Shown piece by piece: positions 5,728 to 12,413 of a stretch of DNA of 16,121 bases; position 1 is the stretch's first letter, and every line of letters starts with the position of its first letter. The notes under the pieces are model-generated. The model was not told where the DNA came from, made no database searches, and worked only from the letters and a program-made list of their open reading frames with translations. Origin of the DNA: Candidatus Dormiibacterota bacterium (GTDB taxonomy: Bacteria > Chloroflexota > Dormibacteria > Aeolococcales > Aeolococcaceae); the NCBI GenBank assembly GCA_003170875.1, contig PMYJ01000199.1:5528-21648 (forward strand), written 5' to 3'. A program made the position numbers and the translations under genes.

Positions 5728-5815
5728 GGCGTCGCAACGACCGCAGCAACAGTGCATCGCGCCGCTCGCGCCAGGAAGGCTCTCCGCCCGCGGCCAGCAC
5801 CGGGACCTTGGCTAC
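5728..5815 (-). pseudogene. Possible relic of a helical-protein gene like 1567-1911
   Basis: Minus-strand DNA here contains AAGGTCCCGGTGCTGGCCGC, resembling AACGTCCCCGTGGTCGTCGC of the 1567-1911 gene (encoding NVPVVVA). After a shortened stretch comes the GTTGCTGCGGTCGTTGCGAC block, equivalent to that gene's 3' end (encoding VAAVIAT). The two anchors are in different frames and about 50 nt closer than in the intact gene. This suggests a decayed remnant left by a segmental duplication that also made the second YggT-like gene. The match is short and could be chance in GC-rich DNA. Confidence 0.28.
5730..5750 (-). promoter_or_regulatory. Conserved 21-bp element, copy C (upstream of YggT-like paralogue 2)
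   Basis: On the minus strand this reads GTTGCTGCGGTCGTTGCGAC plus one G, with a GTTGC direct repeat at 12-nt period. It lies 79 nt from the GTG start, almost the same distance as copy B before paralogue 1. Here no intact gene overlaps it, so coding constraint does not explain its conservation. Confidence 0.48.
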
Positions 5816-5901
5816 GATTCCAGTCCTAGGCAGGGTGGACGGATCGGCCCGCCGGCTGGCTGCGATGCCCCCGCCGGCGGCAAATCCAGGAGGCGAAAGC
5901 G

Positions 5902-6819
5902 ATGAGCATCTCGGGCGGCAGCAGCCCGCTGCGCTCGCTGATCCGGTCGGAGCGGCTCGACCACCCTCCTGTCCTGCTCTGGAAGCATTTCCGGATCGAC
6001 GAGCCGCGCGAGCTGGCGCACAGGACAGTGCGGTTCTACCGCGACCACCGGCTGGCGGCGGCAAAGCTCATGCCCGACATCCCGCTCCTCTTCGAGGACC
6101 GCGCGCTGTCGTCCTGGTCGCAGGTGGCCCAGCTCCGCCGGTTCGGCCCGATCGACACGGTCGGCCGAGCCGCCGAGTACGTGCGCACCGTGGAGTTGGC
6201 AAGGCGGGAGCTGGACAGCGACGACGTCCTGCTGGTCACGCTCTTCTCGCCACTGGCCCTGATCGGGCTCTGGTGCGGCCCGGCGGCGCTGCGCGAGATG
6301 GCGGAGGGAGAGCCCTCCGTCGCTCACGCGGTGCTCTGGGCGCTCGCGGGCGTGGTCGAGGGTCTGGCGACGGCGTGCTGCGCAGCGGGTGCCGACGGCG
6401 TCTACTACTCGTGCTGGGGACAGGACGTGCTCAGCTCGGATCAATACGCCGAGTTCGGTATCCCCTATGACCTGGCCGGCCTTCGCGGAGCGGCCGGTGC
6501 GGAGTTCCGTCTCCTCCACCTTCACGGCGCTGTCGACGGCGGCCTGGAACGGTACGCCGGCTACCCGGCCCAGGTTGTCGGCTGGAGCGAGGTGGAGAGC
6601 TCGGTCACTCTCGGCGAGGGGGCACGGGCCCTGGGCGGCAAGTTCGTCATGGGTGGCATTCGGGAGGATCGCTCCGGTCCGGCCGACGCGGCGGCGAGAG
6701 CACACATCGACGCCCTCATGAGGGAGTTCGGGACTCGGTTCGTGGTAGCCCCCGGGTGCTCCCTCCCCGACGGCATCGGTGACGAAGCGCTGGCCAGCCT
6801 CAGGGCTCTCGCCGGCTGA
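5902..6819 (+). CDS. Uroporphyrinogen decarboxylase (URO-D) superfamily protein, not HemE
   Basis: A 305-aa single-domain TIM-barrel protein. Matches to the URO-D superfamily include PPVLLWKHF near the N-terminus, KLMPDIPLLFED (D59 at the position of the HemE catalytic Asp region), the GADGVYYSCWGQDVLS strand and QVVGWSEVESSVTLGEGARALGGKF, with FVMGGI before the last barrel strands. It lacks the PxWxMRQAGR opening of true HemE and is shorter than the roughly 350-aa enzymes, so heme synthesis is unlikely. Relatives such as MtaA/CmuA are methyltransferases that use an HxC zinc motif; here the equivalent strand has HLHG (206-209). AGGAGG lies 8 nt before the ATG. It is convergent with the VOC gene. 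Substrate unknown. Confidence 0.78.
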   Translation: MSISGGSSPLRSLIRSERLDHPPVLLWKHFRIDEPRELAHRTVRFYRDHRLAAAKLMPDIPLLFEDRALSSWSQVAQLRRFGPIDTVGRAAEYVRTVELARRELDSDDVLLVTLFSPLALIGLWCGPAALREMAEGEPSVAHAVLWALAGVVEGLATACCAAGADGVYYSCWGQDVLSSDQYAEFGIPYDLAGLRGAAGAEFRLLHLHGAVDGGLERYAGYPAQVVGWSEVESSVTLGEGARALGGKFVMGGIREDRSGPADAAARAHIDALMREFGTRFVVAPGCSLPDGIGDEALASLRALAG

Positions 6820-6838
6820 CGAAGTTGACGCTCGCGGG

Positions 6839-7261
6839 CTACTCGGCGAAGGCCTGATCCCCCGCACCCGCCGCGACCTTCCAGAGGTGCCCGTCCGGGT
6901 CGGCGAAGCACCCGCTGCGCCCGCCCCACGGCTGGCTCTCCGCGGGCTTGACGATCCTCCCACCCGCAAGCTCGGCCTCCGCCAGCACGGCGTCGACACG
7001 CTCCTCGGAGCGGACGATATACGAGAACGTGACACCGCGGAAGCCCGTGCCTTCGGGGGCCACGCCGGCATCACCAGCCAGCCCATCCCAGGTGTAGAGG
7101 GCGAAACGGGAAGAGCCCGTGCTCGGAGCGAACATGACGAACTGGCCGTGGTCCGCCTCGATCGGCCAGCCCAGACCGTCGGCGTAGAAGTGCTTGGCGC
7201 GGGCGATGTCGCGCACCCAGGGAGTGTGGCCGATGGACGCGCACGACGGCCGGGCGGGCAT
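6839..7261 (-). CDS. VOC-family (glyoxalase/bleomycin-resistance fold) protein
   Basis: A 140-aa protein. SIGHTPWVRDIARAKHFYADGLGW opens the first beta-alpha-beta-beta-beta module, and a second ends GRSGCFADPDGHLWKVA, the classic VOC closing strand. In this fold His and Glu side chains usually bind a metal. A candidate first ligand is the His of IGHTPWV, but the final Glu normally seen in 'DPDGHxWE' is Lys here, so the metal site may be altered. The start is unclear. ATG 7261 fits the domain; an in-frame GTG at 7309 would overlap the upstream transporter stop (GTGA) and add 16 residues without similarity to the fold. It is downstream of the exchanger gene and probably coupled to it. Confidence 0.78.
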   Translation of the reverse strand: MPARPSCASIGHTPWVRDIARAKHFYADGLGWPIEADHGQFVMFAPSTGSSRFALYTWDGLAGDAGVAPEGTGFRGVTFSYIVRSEERVDAVLAEAELAGGRIVKPAESQPWGGRSGCFADPDGHLWKVAAGAGDQAFAE

Positions 7262-7305
7262 GGATCCGGAGCGCGACGCACTGAGGGCCCGGGCATGGTA
7301 GTGGG

Positions 7306-8310
7306 TCACATAGTGGCGACCAGTAGCCACACCACGAACACCCCGTAGGCGGCGACGATCAGCGCGCCCGCCGGTCGTCGCAGCCCACCCTGGCGGTGGG
7401 CGATGGCGAGGGTCACCACGGTCAGCCCCAGGTACCACGCCGCCACCAGCACCGTCAGGCTCGATGCCCCCCCCAGCCCGACCACGGCGCCGGGGAGGAG
7501 GAGCCCGACGACCACGTTGAGGGCGTTGCTGTTGAGGGCGATGCTGAGCACGGCGGCGCCGCGGCCGCGGAGCGCGAGGTAGACGGCGCCCACGGCGTTG
7601 GGCAGGCTGGTCACGGCGGCCAGGACCAGACCGCCGATCACGATCTCGGGGACGCGCCAACGCGCGCCGAGGTCCGACGCGGTTCGCTCCATGGTCACGC
7701 TGGCGGCGACCACCACCACCAGGGAGATCACGGCGGCCAGCAGGTCGCCGCGACCGGCCCGAGGCACGCGGATGGCCGACTCGAGATCCCTCTCCTCCTC
7801 GACCACCGCGGCCCGTAGCCAGTGAGCCCAGCCGTGGTGCACCGCCAGGCGGCGCAGCACCCTGCGATCGGCGCCGAGCAGGGCGACGTACCCCAGCAGC
7901 GGGACGCCGGCCAGGGCGAGACCGGCGCCGGAGGGGAGCACGCCGAGGACTGTGACTAGGCACGCCACCGCGATCCAGAGGGCGAGCAGGCCGGCGAGGA
8001 TCACCACCCGCCGCCGGAACCTGATCGCCCCCGCCACCAGGGCGCCGAGGCCGAGCAGGGCGGCGAGGTTGAAGACATTCGACCCGAGGACGACGCCGGC
8101 CCCCACCCGCTGCTCCCTGTTGACCAAGGCGGTGATCGCCGCGGTGATCTCGGGCGCGTCCGCGGCCAGGGCGGCGACCATGCCGAGCAACGCCTCGGAG
8201 AGGCCGAGCCGCTCCCCCACCCGCTCCAGCCGCGAGACCAGCAGCCAGCTGGTGGCCAGGCTGACGCAGGCCGCGAGCACGAAGAGCGGAGCCGCCACCA
8301 TGACCGGCAC
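7306..8310 (-). CDS. Ca2+/cation antiporter (CaCA)-fold membrane protein
   Basis: A 334-aa membrane protein with two inverted Na_Ca_ex halves. The first alpha-repeat (about 37-90) has LSEALLGMVAALAADAPEIT and LGSNVFNLAALLG. The second (about 224-270) has VIGGLVLAAVTSLPNAVGAV and IALNSNALNVVVG. In characterised exchangers both repeats carry a Glu in a (S/T)xPE motif that binds Ca2+. Here repeat one keeps it (APE, E54), but repeat two has SLPN (N238), so ion choice may differ from Ca2+. A hydrophilic loop (about 147-188) joins the halves. The GTG at 8310 was chosen because GGAGG lies 6 nt upstream; an extension to 8382 adds a non-hydrophobic, Arg/Ser-rich stretch unlike the family. Confidence 0.82.
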   Translation of the reverse strand: MPVMVAAPLFVLAACVSLATSWLLVSRLERVGERLGLSEALLGMVAALAADAPEITAAITALVNREQRVGAGVVLGSNVFNLAALLGLGALVAGAIRFRRRVVILAGLLALWIAVACLVTVLGVLPSGAGLALAGVPLLGYVALLGADRRVLRRLAVHHGWAHWLRAAVVEEERDLESAIRVPRAGRGDLLAAVISLVVVVAASVTMERTASDLGARWRVPEIVIGGLVLAAVTSLPNAVGAVYLALRGRGAAVLSIALNSNALNVVVGLLLPGAVVGLGGASSLTVLVAAWYLGLTVVTLAIAHRQGGLRRPAGALIVAAYGVFVVWLLVATM

Positions 8311-8789
8311 AGGGATCCTCCCTGAACAACGTCGTGCCGACCAGACTTCCCGGCTCTCCTCGCGGGACTGTACCAAAGTCACTCATCAGCTGGGCAGGTC
8401 CAACGCTCACTTGTAGACCGGTACGGAGCGCTGCGGTCTCGAGCTGCTCATATCCGAAGACTTCTCGAGCACGGCCGGCTCCACGGGACGGTACCTGAAT
8501 GTCGTGAGTCAACTGACCGCGGCGGAGCCCGAGGTGCGGTGGCACGGAGGCCGACGTGCAGTGGGGCAGCGCTGGCGCGATTACGCGGCGGGGCCGGGGC
8601 CAGTGACAGACCGAACTCGCGCGGCAGGGGCGGGAGGGCCGCCAGCCCGTGCTCGCTCCTTAGATTTCAGCCGACCTCTCCCCACGCCCGCGGACCCCCC
8701 GGCTGGCGCACGCCTCACCCGCGTTGATGGCCAGCATGGTGTCACGATTTGCGATGGTTCACCGGCGCAAAGCGCCCGTCCTGGATCGA
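8311..8789. other. Gap of about 480 bp without a recognisable gene
   Basis: Open frames here lack ribosome-binding sites and any family resemblance. The stretch must contain the promoter of the minus-strand exchanger; TACAGT on the minus strand near 8350 is a possible -10 box, without a convincing -35. I see no RNA gene, repeat or mobile element. Confidence 0.5.
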
Positions 8790-8819
8790 TTGGAATCTTG
8801 ATGCCCGACTGTGTATAGT
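8790..8819 (+). promoter_or_regulatory. Promoter of the GbsR/MarR operon
   Basis: TTGGAA (8790-8795), an 18-nt spacer and TATAGT (8814-8819) make a reasonable sigma-70-like promoter ahead of the regulator gene. The -10 box lies within a palindromic operator, so repressor binding there would block RNA polymerase. Confidence 0.55.
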
Positions 8820-8831
8820 ACGTACTAAACA
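8812..8831 (+). promoter_or_regulatory. Palindromic operator, probably for the adjacent GbsR/MarR regulator
   Basis: TGTATAGTACGTACTAAACA is a near-perfect 20-bp palindrome: the central 12 bp, TAGTACGTACTA, are perfect and only one symmetric pair mismatches. It covers the -10 box and ends 15 nt before the GTG start. Regulators with a dimeric MarR-like winged helix typically bind such sites and repress their own gene. Confidence 0.65.
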
Positions 8832-8846
8832 CAGTGAAGGTTGGTT

Positions 8847-9443
8847 GTGCCTCAGCAGCGTCCTCAGAACACGGACCCGGACGCGCCCGGTGGCGGCCGC
8901 GGCCGGCCCGATCCCGCTGACCATGCCCGAGCGAGCTTCATCGACGGCATGGGTAGCGTCGGCGAGTTCTGGGGCATCGCCCCAGCCATGGGACGGATCT
9001 GGGCCGTCCTCTACCTGAACCAGGACGCGATGACCATGGACGGCGTCGTCGCCGCCGTCGGCATCACCAAGGGCCACGCCAGCACCAATCTGCGAGCGCT
9101 GTTGCGGCTCGGTCTGATCACCAAGAGCTGGCGCCCCGGCGACCGCAAGGAGTACTACAGCCCCCAGGCCGACCTCTGGGACTTCGCCCGTAGCATCCTG
9201 AAGGAGCGCCAGAAGCAGGAGTTCGACCAGGCGCTGGCCAGCACCCGAAAGGCGCTCGCGGACCTGGAGGCCGACCGCACCCGGATCCCTCTCGACGAGT
9301 ACCGCTTTCTGAAGGAGCGGCTGGAGGCGATTCGCGACTTCCATGGGACGATCGATCGTGCCGTCGCCGCGGTGCTGGCGTTCGAGGACCTGCGCCACGC
9401 GGTGCTGCACCTGACGCCCGACCGGGTGGGACGTCAGAGATGA
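8847..9443 (+). CDS. GbsR/MarR-family transcriptional regulator
   Basis: A 198-aa protein. After a disordered Pro/Gly-rich start (1-25) comes FIDGMGSVGEFWGIAPAMGR, a hallmark of GbsR-type regulators. A MarR-like winged helix follows (MTMDGVVAAVGITKGHASTN, LRALLRLGLITKSW) with a beta-hairpin wing at RPGDRKEYYSP. The C-terminal half (about 105-190) is a long charged helical region suited to dimerisation. GbsR itself responds to choline in Bacillus; the ligand here is unknown. GTG 8847 was chosen over TTG 8841 because GAAGG lies 6 nt upstream. The stop overlaps the next gene by 4 nt (ATGA), so it heads an operon. A palindrome over its promoter suggests autorepression. Confidence 0.85.
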   Translation: MPQQRPQNTDPDAPGGGRGRPDPADHARASFIDGMGSVGEFWGIAPAMGRIWAVLYLNQDAMTMDGVVAAVGITKGHASTNLRALLRLGLITKSWRPGDRKEYYSPQADLWDFARSILKERQKQEFDQALASTRKALADLEADRTRIPLDEYRFLKERLEAIRDFHGTIDRAVAAVLAFEDLRHAVLHLTPDRVGRQR

Positions 9444-10354
9444 GCCACAGCGACAGCGACCTGATCGTGGTCACCGGCGCCAACGGCTTCGTTGGCAGCC
9501 ATGTCGTGAGCCGCCTCGTCCACGCGGGATACACGGTGCGCGCGATGGTGCGCGACAGCAATCGCTACTCCCCGCCGCCCCAGGTCACGATCGCAGAGGC
9601 CGACCTGGTTCGGGCCGAAACTCTGACCGGCGCCCTCGAGGGCGCGAGGACGGTCATCCATTGCGCCGCCATCACGGCCAACCTCAAGGAGCCCTACCCC
9701 GGTGCATACCAGGAGGTCAACGGCCTCGGCACGGAAAACCTGGCCGCCGCCGCCAGGGCGGCCGGCGTCCGGCGCCTGGTGGTCATCTCCGGGCTTGGGA
9801 CCCAGCCCGCACCGGCGGGCACCTACATGGCCACGCGCTGGGCGCTCGAGGAGGCGGTGCGGAACTCCGGCATCCCCCACGTCATCCTCCAGCCCTCGGT
9901 GCAGTTCGGTGACGGTGCCGAGTTCGTCACCGCCCTGGCCCGGTTGATCCGGACCTCCCCCGTGGTGCCCGCCCTCGGCGGCGGGAGGACTCGCTTCCAG
10001 CCGATCTGGATCGACGACGTGGTCACCTGCGTCGAGCGGAGCATCACAGACGATGCGCTGCTGAACCGGGCCCACGCCATCGGCGGCAGTGAGTACCTCA
10101 CCTTCAAGGAGATCCTGCAGGCCATCGCCGAGGTGATGGGCAAGCGCCGGATGATCCTTCCGCTGCCCCTGCCCCTGGCCCGTCTCCAGGCTCGGCTCCT
10201 CTCAGCGGTCATGTCGCATCCACCGCTCACCGCGGCGACCCTGGAGCTGTTCGGCTTCGACAACGCCACCGACCTCGACGCGGTGGAGCGCACCTTCGGT
10301 TTTCGACCGCGCGGGTTGCGCGAGCATCTCCGAGTCCATGGCGTCGCCGGATGA
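9440..10354 (+). CDS. NAD(P)-binding Rossmann-fold protein (atypical SDR, NDUFA9-like)
   Basis: A 304-aa protein. Residues 8-20 are LIVVTGANGFVGS, the GxxGxxG dinucleotide-binding loop (13-19). An IHCAAIT strand near 73-79 and LVVISGLGTQ at 113-122 follow, then TYMATRWALEEAV, where the SDR catalytic YxxxK reads Y129-x3-R133. LQPSVQFGDG (150-159) and WIDDVV are typical of atypical SDRs such as NDUFA9-like and NmrA-like proteins. With Lys replaced by Arg it may be a weak enzyme, a redox sensor or an assembly factor. The ATG overlaps the regulator's TGA, so the two genes are translationally coupled. It is probably a target of that regulator. Confidence 0.85.
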   Translation: MSHSDSDLIVVTGANGFVGSHVVSRLVHAGYTVRAMVRDSNRYSPPPQVTIAEADLVRAETLTGALEGARTVIHCAAITANLKEPYPGAYQEVNGLGTENLAAAARAAGVRRLVVISGLGTQPAPAGTYMATRWALEEAVRNSGIPHVILQPSVQFGDGAEFVTALARLIRTSPVVPALGGGRTRFQPIWIDDVVTCVERSITDDALLNRAHAIGGSEYLTFKEILQAIAEVMGKRRMILPLPLPLARLQARLLSAVMSHPPLTAATLELFGFDNATDLDAVERTFGFRPRGLREHLRVHGVAG

Positions 10355-11039
10355 GCCGGTGAGCTCGGACCCGGCCGGGCAACCTCCGTCTGCAGGTCCT
10401 CGGCGTGCCCATCACCTGCCCGCGGCACTACTGGCGCTCGCAACCTTCGCTCTGGCGATCCTGCTGGCGATCGTGCTCTGGATGCGGTGGCAGCAGCCCG
10501 CCTATGTCATGCCGTTCGCCGTCGTCGGCGTGGGCCTCCTGTGCGCTGTGCTGACGGGGTGTGGTGGAGCCATGGCAGCGCTGCGGGGTCAGGTCACCCC
10601 GTGGCTCGCGCCACTCGTGACCCTGATGCTCGTCTACGCCTTCCTGTCCTTCCTGGTGATCGGCGTTCTGGTTGTCGTTCCGACCGTCCTGGTGGTCCTC
10701 CTGCTGGTGGAACGCCGCTCGCGCAGGGTTGAGGCGGCCTCGACTCCGAGATGGCGCGCGGGCGCCGGCCTCCTTCTCACCCTGGGACTCATCCCGCTCT
10801 CCCTTCTGGTCCTGCTCGGAGGGCCGGTTGTCGAATGCACGCCCGAAGGGGTCGAAACTTCCACCCCGATCTGGAGCTGGTCGGGAAGTCTCAGTGCCGA
10901 GGGATCCAGCGGCGAGACCGGCGGCTCCGGTTCGTCGTCTGATCTCAGCCGGACGAGCGGCAGCGTGACCGAGGGCGCGACGACCTACACGTACGTGTGC
11001 CTGGGGAGCAAACTCCTAAACTTCGACGCGCACGCATGA
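10338..11039 (+). CDS. Uncharacterised membrane protein with a Ser/Gly-rich exported tail
   Basis: I do not recognise the family. The 233-aa product has a short polar N-terminus, hydrophobic segments at about 28-50, 56-76, 88-124 (long enough for two helices) and 142-162, then a tail of about 70 residues rich in Ser, Gly and Thr. Two cysteines (C167 just after the last helix and C221 near the end) could form a disulfide if the tail is outside the membrane. It overlaps the SDR gene by 17 nt and the next gene by 4 nt, so it belongs to the GbsR-headed operon. A GTG at 10359 is an alternative start just past the upstream stop. Function unknown. Confidence 0.65.
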   Translation: MASPDEPVSSDPAGQPPSAGPRRAHHLPAALLALATFALAILLAIVLWMRWQQPAYVMPFAVVGVGLLCAVLTGCGGAMAALRGQVTPWLAPLVTLMLVYAFLSFLVIGVLVVVPTVLVVLLLVERRSRRVEAASTPRWRAGAGLLLTLGLIPLSLLVLLGGPVVECTPEGVETSTPIWSWSGSLSAEGSSGETGGSGSSSDLSRTSGSVTEGATTYTYVCLGSKLLNFDAHA

Positions 11040-11293
11040 CAGCTGATCGATCGTCTGGCCACTCGGCGGCCTTCTTCGACAGGCAGCGTGACTACTGGTG
11101 GAACGAGGATTACCTCCAACTGGTGGTTTCGCGCCTGGGGCTTGGACCGACGCGCTCCTTGCTTGGCGAACGCTACGCTCTTCGCCCTCGACCGACCCCT
11201 CCCCACCCCAAACCCACTCCGGCCATGGGCGGACGGGCCGGTGGTTGCGTGCTCAGACCGACGCCAAGGCGGCAGATGAGAGCCTACCGTTGA
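11036..11293 (+). pseudogene. N-terminal stump of a SAM-dependent methyltransferase
   Basis: The ATG overlaps the preceding stop (ATGA). The product begins MTADRSSGHSAAFFDRQRDY and continues WWNEDYLQLVVSRLGLGPTRSLLG. This is the pre-motif-I region of class I methyltransferases ('DRQRDYWWNEDFL...RSVLDVGCGxG'). Just where the SAM-binding DVGCGxG should start, about nt 11168, the similarity stops and an unrelated Pro/Arg-rich sequence runs to a stop at 11293. At 85 residues instead of about 250, with no SAM-binding motif, it is almost surely dead. It is the last cistron of the GbsR operon and ends in a deletion scar. Confidence 0.65.
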
Positions 11294-11540
11294 GCCCCAG
11301 ATCAGGCCGCTCCCGGATCGAGAACGTGTGCCGGAGTGCCGAGCGAGCCGCCAGTTCGCCGCAGATGCCGTGCACCCCCGGCCCCGGGATGGTCGCGGAG
11401 GAGCACAGGTACAATCCTTCCGCCGGGGTCCGGTACGGATCCCACCGGACCACTGGCCGGGCGAACGTCTGACGCAGGTCCTGGACTCCACAGGCGATGT
11501 CGCCGCCGATGCAGTTGGGGTCGTACCGCTCCTGCTCCAC
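11253..11540 (-). pseudogene. C-terminal stump of a phytoene-desaturase-like FAD oxidoreductase
   Basis: The frame contains PNCIGGDIACGVQDLRQTFA, then PYRTPAEGLYLCSSATIPGPGVHGICGELAARSAL. This is the conserved C-terminal FAD-domain end of CrtI-like NAD(P)/FAD oxidoreductases (PxxxGGDI, YRTPxxGLYLCS, GPGVHGxCG). The FAD-binding GxGxxG N-terminus and at least 350 further residues are missing: upstream of 11540 the sequence shows no similarity and soon reaches the tRNA. Even the segment before GGDI looks shortened (ERYDPN). No ribosome-binding site is present. It faces the methyltransferase stump and overlaps it by about 40 nt, consistent with one or more deletions. Confidence 0.7.
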
Positions 11541-11625
11541 AGCGGTCCAACAAGATCTAGTCCCCGCAACGGCGACACTCTGGACGGCACAGCAAACCCT
11601 GTCCTGAACTCACATGTGCCGGCTG

Positions 11626-11699
11626 TCGGGGAGCGCGGACTCGAACCGCGGACCCCTGGTCCCCCAGACCAGTACTCTAACCATCTGAGCTACTCCCCG
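11626..11699 (-). tRNA. tRNA-Pro (anticodon GGG)
   Basis: The minus strand folds as a 74-nt cloverleaf. The acceptor CGGGGAG pairs with CTCCCCG, and U8-A9 follow. The D arm is GCTC/GAGT with a GG-containing loop, and the anticodon stem is CTGGT/ACCAG with loop CTGGGGG (anticodon GGG at 11665-11663). A 5-nt variable region and the T arm CGCGG/CCGCG with TTCGAGT complete it. A C1-G72 pair and discriminator A are usual for proline tRNAs. The 3' CCA is not encoded. TACACT on the minus strand just upstream (about 11721-11716) could be its -10 box. Confidence 0.95.
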
Positions 11700-11765
11700 A
11701 CGGGTCCGCACCCAGTGTAGCCTATGCATCAGCCGGGTCTCCCCGGCGCCACCTGGGATCGCTCA

Positions 11766-12302
11766 ATGACATCTGACACTGCCCACGAGGCCGTTTACGA
11801 ACGGGCCCTCGAGCAGATGGAGCTGCTCATCCGGGGCAGCCGTCCCGACCAGCTGGCCCTCGCCACCCCCTGTGCGGACTGGGATGTCCGCGCCCTCCTG
11901 AACCACGTCGTCTCCGGCGCTGATCGCTTCGCGGTCATGGCCTCCGGCCAGCGGGCGGATTTCACCGCCCCAGCACCGGATCTGGCGGACCGCGCCGGGA
12001 CCGCCTACCGGACCGCGCTGGCCGCGATCCGGGCCGCCTACGGCGACCACCCGGAGAACGTCGGCCGGACTCGCTCCATCCATCTCATCGAAACCGCAAT
12101 CCATGCGTGGGACCTGGCCCAGGCGACCGGCCAGACTGACCGGCTCGACCCCACCGTCGCGGAGACGGCCCTGGCCCTCGCCCGCGAGAACCTCGGGGTC
12201 GCAGCTCGTGCCGGTTCGACCGCATTCGGGCCGGAGGTGCCGGTCGCCGCCAGCGCCCCACCCTACGACCGCCTGGCCGGCTTCCTCGGCCGCCATCCCT
12301 GA
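11766..12302 (+). CDS. TIGR03086-type DinB-fold protein (mycothiol-dependent maleylpyruvate isomerase N-terminal domain family)
   Basis: A 178-aa four-helix protein with the family signature TPCADWDVRALLNHVV (34-49), then IHLIETAIHAWDLAQATG (105-122). H47, E109 and H113 are placed to form the metal-binding triad of DinB/MDMPI folds. Characterised relatives are zinc enzymes using mycothiol, and TIGR03086 members are mostly of unknown role; substrate and thiol dependence cannot be read from the sequence. I prefer ATG 11766 because MTSDTAHEAVYERALEQ matches the family start, although an in-frame ATG exists at 11724. The ribosome-binding site is weak (GGGAT). It is separated from plsY by about 110 nt and may be transcribed on its own. 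Confidence 0.8.
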   Translation: MTSDTAHEAVYERALEQMELLIRGSRPDQLALATPCADWDVRALLNHVVSGADRFAVMASGQRADFTAPAPDLADRAGTAYRTALAAIRAAYGDHPENVGRTRSIHLIETAIHAWDLAQATGQTDRLDPTVAETALALARENLGVAARAGSTAFGPEVPVAASAPPYDRLAGFLGRHP

Positions 12303-12413
12303 GTCTCGTCGCCCGCTGGGTCCACCCCGACCCCATCGACCGGGCCTCATCGTCCACCCCAAGCCCGGCGCATCCGACAGCACCCCGCCACATTCGTGGC
12401 ACACTCCCCTGGC

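Noticed and set aside
5812..7296. A 494-codon minus-strand frame opposite the URO-D-like gene.
   Set aside because: It is antisense to the URO-D-like gene, shows no domain and has no ribosome-binding site; long open antisense frames are expected at this GC content.
6839..8545. A 568-codon open frame on the minus strand that looks like a VOC domain fused to a long Arg/Gly-rich protein.
   Set aside because: Only the last 140 codons resemble a protein family. The rest is the exchanger gene read out of frame on the same strand, with Arg/Gly/Pro-rich composition typical of GC-rich shadows.
9434..10075. Minus-strand frames opposite the SDR-like gene.
   Set aside because: They lack start signals and family resemblance, and the plus-strand gene has a perfect nucleotide-binding motif.
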